Positions 37,726-39,673 of a stretch of DNA of 39,673 nt are shown here, one piece after another. Both the position numbers and the translations under genes were made by a program. The stretch comes from a virus, in IMG/VR virus record IMGVR_UViG_3300046516_000797, positions 1 through 39,673 of that record, one strand, 5' to 3'. How positions within the stretch are numbered: position 1 is the first letter of the stretch; each line of letters starts with the position of its first letter. The notes under the pieces were generated by a model. It saw only the letters and a program-made list of their open reading frames with translations, was not told the DNA's origin and ran no database searches.

Positions 37726-37955
37726 AAGTGATGCTGTTACAGAGCGTGGACGGCCAGGAGTGGGCGCACGTGGTGATGTATCCCGAGACGTGGACGGCCG
37801 ACCACGCGCACATGCAAGCCATCGAAGCGTTCAACGCGGCGCAGGTGAAGCACCCCGACGAATGGGAATGGAAGCAGTGCGAGCCCGAGCTGCTCGAACG
37901 CGGGTTCGTGATTCCGATCTGCGGGCTCGGGCCGACGTGGGATCTCAACCGATGA
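37722..37955 (+). CDS. Small unknown protein
   Basis: A 77-aa product with GAGGAGG upstream of ATG 37722. Features: MKVMLLQSVDGQEWAHVVMY, a helix DHAHMQAIEAFNAAQV, a Trp/Glu-rich stretch (EWEWKQCEPELLERG) and FVIPICGLG. No family recognised. Overlaps the DUF2958 gene by ATGA. Confidence 0.52.
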   Translation: MKVMLLQSVDGQEWAHVVMYPETWTADHAHMQAIEAFNAAQVKHPDEWEWKQCEPELLERGFVIPICGLGPTWDLNR

Positions 37956-38314
37956 ATCGCAACTTGTATGGAGACGACGACGAAGCACTCCAGGCGCGCG
38001 CCGACCGCGCGGCCGCGCATGGACTCGTGGCCGCAGCGAAGGCCGCGCAGCTGCCGGGCCTGTACTCAACCGATGGACAAGGCAACGACGCGATCGCGCG
38101 GCTGAAGTTTTTTACGCCGTGGTCGAACTGGACCTGGTACGTGCTCGAGTTTGACGGTGACGACGAATGCTTCGGGCTCGTGCAGGGACACCAGGAGGAA
38201 CTCGGATCGTTCAGCCTCGCGGAACTCGAAGCGATACGCGGTCGGTGGGGACTACGCGTGGAGCGGGATTTACACTTCGAGCCGCAGCCGCTGAGCAAGG
38301 TGCGACACACATAA
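37952..38314 (+). CDS. DUF2958-family protein
   Basis: A 120-aa protein. After a helical leader, AAQLPGLYSTDGQGNDAIAR, LKFFTPWSNWTWYVLEFDGD, DECFGLVQGHQEELGSFSL, AELEAIRGRWGLRVERDLHF match the DUF2958 core (LY-x-T ... K-x-F-T-P-x-S-x-W-T-W ... G-x-F-S-L-x-E-L). The family is common on plasmids and phages and has no known activity. It is the last gene of the accessory operon and is followed by the repeat island. Confidence 0.85.
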   Translation: MNRNLYGDDDEALQARADRAAAHGLVAAAKAAQLPGLYSTDGQGNDAIARLKFFTPWSNWTWYVLEFDGDDECFGLVQGHQEELGSFSLAELEAIRGRWGLRVERDLHFEPQPLSKVRHT

Positions 38315-38319
38315 CAGGG

Positions 38320-38495
38320 AAGTGAGAAATCTAGCAGCTGGCCGGCGTGAACCCGCCGCCGCCAGCTGCCAGCCGCCGCCGCCGCCAGCCGCTCGCAGCT
38401 GCCCAGCCGCCGCTCGCCAGCCGCCTCCTACCGCCAGCCGCCGCCGCTCTAGCAGCTGCCAGCCGCCGCCTCGCCAGCCGCTCGAAAGTGAGAAA
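38320..38495. repeat. GC-rich repeat island bounded by a 10-bp direct repeat
   Basis: About 155 bases of GCCAGCCGCC/GCAGCTG repeats (38330-38485) interrupt an AT-richer gap. Exactly flanking them are two copies of AAGTGAGAAA (38320-38329 and 38486-38495), as if the block had been inserted with a target duplication. Internal words CTAGCAGCTG and CGCTCGAA recur. The repeat belongs to the same family as the terminal array. No ORF is called. Seen directly; insertion origin is inference. Confidence 0.75.
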
Positions 38496-38594
38496 AGGCT
38501 AACGTTTCCGGCCGAAAAAATAAATGCGGATCTGTGAAAAAGATTAGCGATTTCAGCCAACAAAGCGATTCCGGCCCAGAAAGGCTAACGTTTC
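38494..38594. repeat. Iteron-like repeats (AAAGGCTAACGTTTC)
   Basis: AAAGGCTAACGTTTC occurs exactly at 38494-38508 and 38580-38594, with a degenerate copy AAAGATTAGCGATTTC at 38539-38554 between them, so the spacing is about 41-45 bp (near four helical turns). A second word, CG(T/A)TTCCGGCC, occurs at 38503-38513 and 38566-38576. Phased direct repeats in an AT-rich gap suggest binding sites of a replication initiator or repressor. Confidence 0.6.
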
Positions 38595-38603
38595 TACAAT
38601 CTG

Positions 38604-38655
38604 ACCGCTAGCTATTGCTTGTATATCAAACCGCTCTAAAATATACTTCTCATAT
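38604..38655 (+). promoter_or_regulatory. Promoter-like element with ATCAAACCGCT
   Basis: ACCGCT at 38604-38609 and ATCAAACCGCT at 38625-38635 repeat the arrangement at 36063-36095. TTGCTT (38616-38621), a 16-bp spacer and TAAAAT (38638-38643) give a reasonable sigma70-like promoter. The next gene starts at 38714 with AGGGG upstream. Confidence 0.5.
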
Positions 38656-38713
38656 CGAACGGGGCTGAGCAAGGCAATCAAGCCAGCCGCCGCCGCTCGA
38701 AGGGGAAACGAAA

Positions 38714-38983
38714 ATGACTAAGACCACCAGCCGCCGCCTCGCAACCATCCGCGCGTTCAAAGCCAGCCGCCGCGCGGCAGGCCTCAAAGCTTGGGCGACG
38801 ATGCGCGCCGAAGCCGTCAGCCGCCGCCAGCGTCGGGCCGCGTTCCAAGCTTGGGCGACGATGCGCGCCGAAGCCGTCAGCCGCCGCCAGCGTCGCGCGG
38901 CTCTGAAGGCGTGGGACACCATCCGCCACAACCGCCGCTCAGCCGCCGCGCGGATGGCTTGGGAAACCCGCCGCGCTGCGTAA
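38714..38983 (+). CDS. Basic tandem-repeat protein (AWxTxR motif)
   Basis: An 89-aa protein made of repeated units LKAWATMRAEAVSRRQRRAA, FQAWATMRAEAVSRRQRRAA, LKAWDTIRHNRRSAAARM and AWETRRAA. The DNA shows a 60-bp direct duplication (38787-38835 identical to 38847-38895). It is strongly positive and helical, resembling small DNA-binding or chromatin-like phage peptides with KAWxTRR repeats. Some codons (AGCCGCCGCC read as Ser-Arg-Arg) are the same words as in the GC-rich repeat family. ATG 38714 has AGGGG 10 nt upstream. A DNA-compaction role is speculative. The following 38984-39086 holds hairpins (39003-39023) but no gene. Confidence 0.6.
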   Translation: MTKTTSRRLATIRAFKASRRAAGLKAWATMRAEAVSRRQRRAAFQAWATMRAEAVSRRQRRAALKAWDTIRHNRRSAAARMAWETRRAA

Positions 38984-39086
38984 AGCAGCCGACAGGCCGA
39001 AACGCCAGCCGCCGCAGCTGGCGTCGCAGCGTAACCCGCTGCCTGACGAGGCCGATACACTCGTGCAGTTTTTAGGAGAACCGTCC

Positions 39087-39476
39087 GTGAAAAAAACGAA
39101 GACCGTAGCACCCGCCGCCGCCAAACGCGGCAACAAGTCCGGAGGCCTGTCCGATGCGCGGCTCGTACCGCCGCCAGCCGTCCAGCCGCCGCCAGCACCC
39201 GCCGCCGCTGTCGTCGTTTCTGCCGAAGTGGCAGCGAAACGCACGTCCGCCGCTAAGCAGGCCTGGGCGACGCGCCGAGCATTGAACCCTGAAAAGTTTC
39301 CAATGCCCGGCCAGCCGAAGGCACCCGCCGCCGCCGCAGTGCAGCCGCCGCCGCCAGCACCCGCCGTGCTGAAATCGGCCAGCCGCAAGCCGAAGCACGA
39401 ACCCGCCGCCGTGCTGACCGCTCTATCGTCCGCGCTCCGTCAGGCCAGCACCCGCACCCGCAGCGGCCGACGATAG
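39087..39476 (+). CDS. Ala/Pro-rich basic protein with AWATRRA motif
   Basis: A 129-aa product from GTG 39087, chosen for AGGAG 9-10 nt upstream; an in-frame start at 39063 would add 8 residues. The N-terminus is basic (MKKTKTVAPAAAKRGNKSGG). The body alternates PPPAVQPPPAPAAA stretches with AAKQAWATRRALNPEKF, which repeats the motif of the previous gene. The Pro/Ala blocks are encoded by CCGCCGCCAGC words of the GC-rich repeat family, so repeat expansion has shaped the protein. Probably disordered. Function unknown. Confidence 0.5.
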   Translation: MKKTKTVAPAAAKRGNKSGGLSDARLVPPPAVQPPPAPAAAVVVSAEVAAKRTSAAKQAWATRRALNPEKFPMPGQPKAPAAAAVQPPPPAPAVLKSASRKPKHEPAAVLTALSSALRQASTRTRSGRR

Positions 39477-39477
39477 C

Positions 39478-39673
39478 ACCCGCCTCCGCTCGGCTGGCCA
39501 GCTTCTAACAGCTGGCCAGCCGCCTCCTACCGCCAGCCGCCGCCGCCAGCCGCCGCCGCCAGCCGCCTCCTACGCCTCGCCAGCCGCCGCCAGCCGCCGC
39601 CGCCAGCTGCCAGCCGCCTCCTACCGCCGCCGCCTCGCCAGCCGCCTCCTACGCCTCGCCAGCCGCCGCCAGC
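39478..39673. repeat. GC-rich tandem repeat array (right end)
   Basis: This end continues the array at 1-301. 39559-39607 equals 31-79 and 39608-39673 equals 1-66, so the 79-bp period runs across the two window ends. 39512-39527 (CTGGCCAGCCGCCTCC) also echoes the island at 38330-38485. The assembly could have collapsed or opened anywhere in this array. No gene is seen. Confidence 0.88.

Noticed and set aside
39003-39023. CGCCAGC/GCTGGCG hairpin as terminator of the 89-aa gene
   Set aside because: The stem is perfect but followed by TCGCAGCG rather than a T-run; it is also made of the repeat words, so chance pairing is likely.
1-39673. CRISPR array among the short repeats
   Set aside because: None of the repeat sets has constant repeats separated by unique equal-length spacers; the arrays are contiguous low-complexity or a few phased motifs.

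Overview
The window looks like an essentially complete genome of a temperate, high-GC, long-tailed (siphovirus-type) dsDNA phage. Nearly every gene is on the + strand, genes are packed with ATGA, GTGA or TGATG start/stop overlaps, and an HK97-type packaging, head and tail module is complete and in canonical order. Bases 1-66 are identical to 39608-39673, which fits a circular map or terminal repetition. That overlap lies wholly inside a 79-bp tandem repeat, so circularity is not proven by it. No host gene is present. The host is probably a high-GC bacterium whose tRNA-Arg(CCT) gene is the integration target, but I cannot name it.

Layout. 1-330: GC-rich repeat array. 331-3528: a small basic protein, a three-Cys DUF5131 (Gp37/Gp68) protein, and the small and large terminase subunits. 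3525-3725 (minus): a small ribbon-helix-helix protein. 3817-10342: portal, S49 maturation protease, HK97 major capsid protein, decoration-like protein, head-tail connectors and tail terminator. 10339-11982: a two-domain glycosyltransferase translationally coupled into the morphogenesis operon. 12010-20601: tail tube protein, tail assembly chaperone with a programmed -1 frameshift, tape measure, and a 1306-aa tail hub/fibre-like protein with a duplicated beta-rich N-terminal domain. 20616-21180: a repeat-rich acidic/proline peptide and two leftward small genes.

21181-31435: a divergent control region with TTGCAA-centred sites and a Xre/Cro-like regulator, then recombination and replication genes (a putative annealing protein with a zinc ribbon, an Fe-S PD-(D/E)XK exonuclease, a YdaU-like protein, RusA, a J-domain protein). 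These are followed by two proteins that look like clan GH-A glycosidases and a run of small membrane proteins, which may form a non-canonical lysis or glycan-degradation cassette. I found no recognisable lysozyme, amidase or peptidase endolysin.

31432-34206: excisionase-like and ribbon-helix-helix proteins, a tyrosine integrase and an unusually legible attP: a 5' half of tRNA-Arg(CCT) flanked by paired GCAGGCAAAT repeats. 34207-38314: HNH endonuclease, ParB-like protein with a Trm1-like methyltransferase, RadC-like JAMM protein, and many small proteins ending in DUF2958. 38315-39673: a repeat island bounded by a 10-bp direct repeat, iteron-like repeats, a promoter-like element, two low-complexity basic proteins and the other end of the terminal repeat array.

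Working together, integrase, excisionase and attP give lysogeny; the annealing protein and exonuclease would act in recombination; TerS/TerL, portal, protease and capsid build heads; the tail genes build a tail of very roughly 140 nm (inferred from the tape-measure length); and the glycosyltransferase and glycosidase-like proteins suggest that glycans matter for the virion or host envelope.
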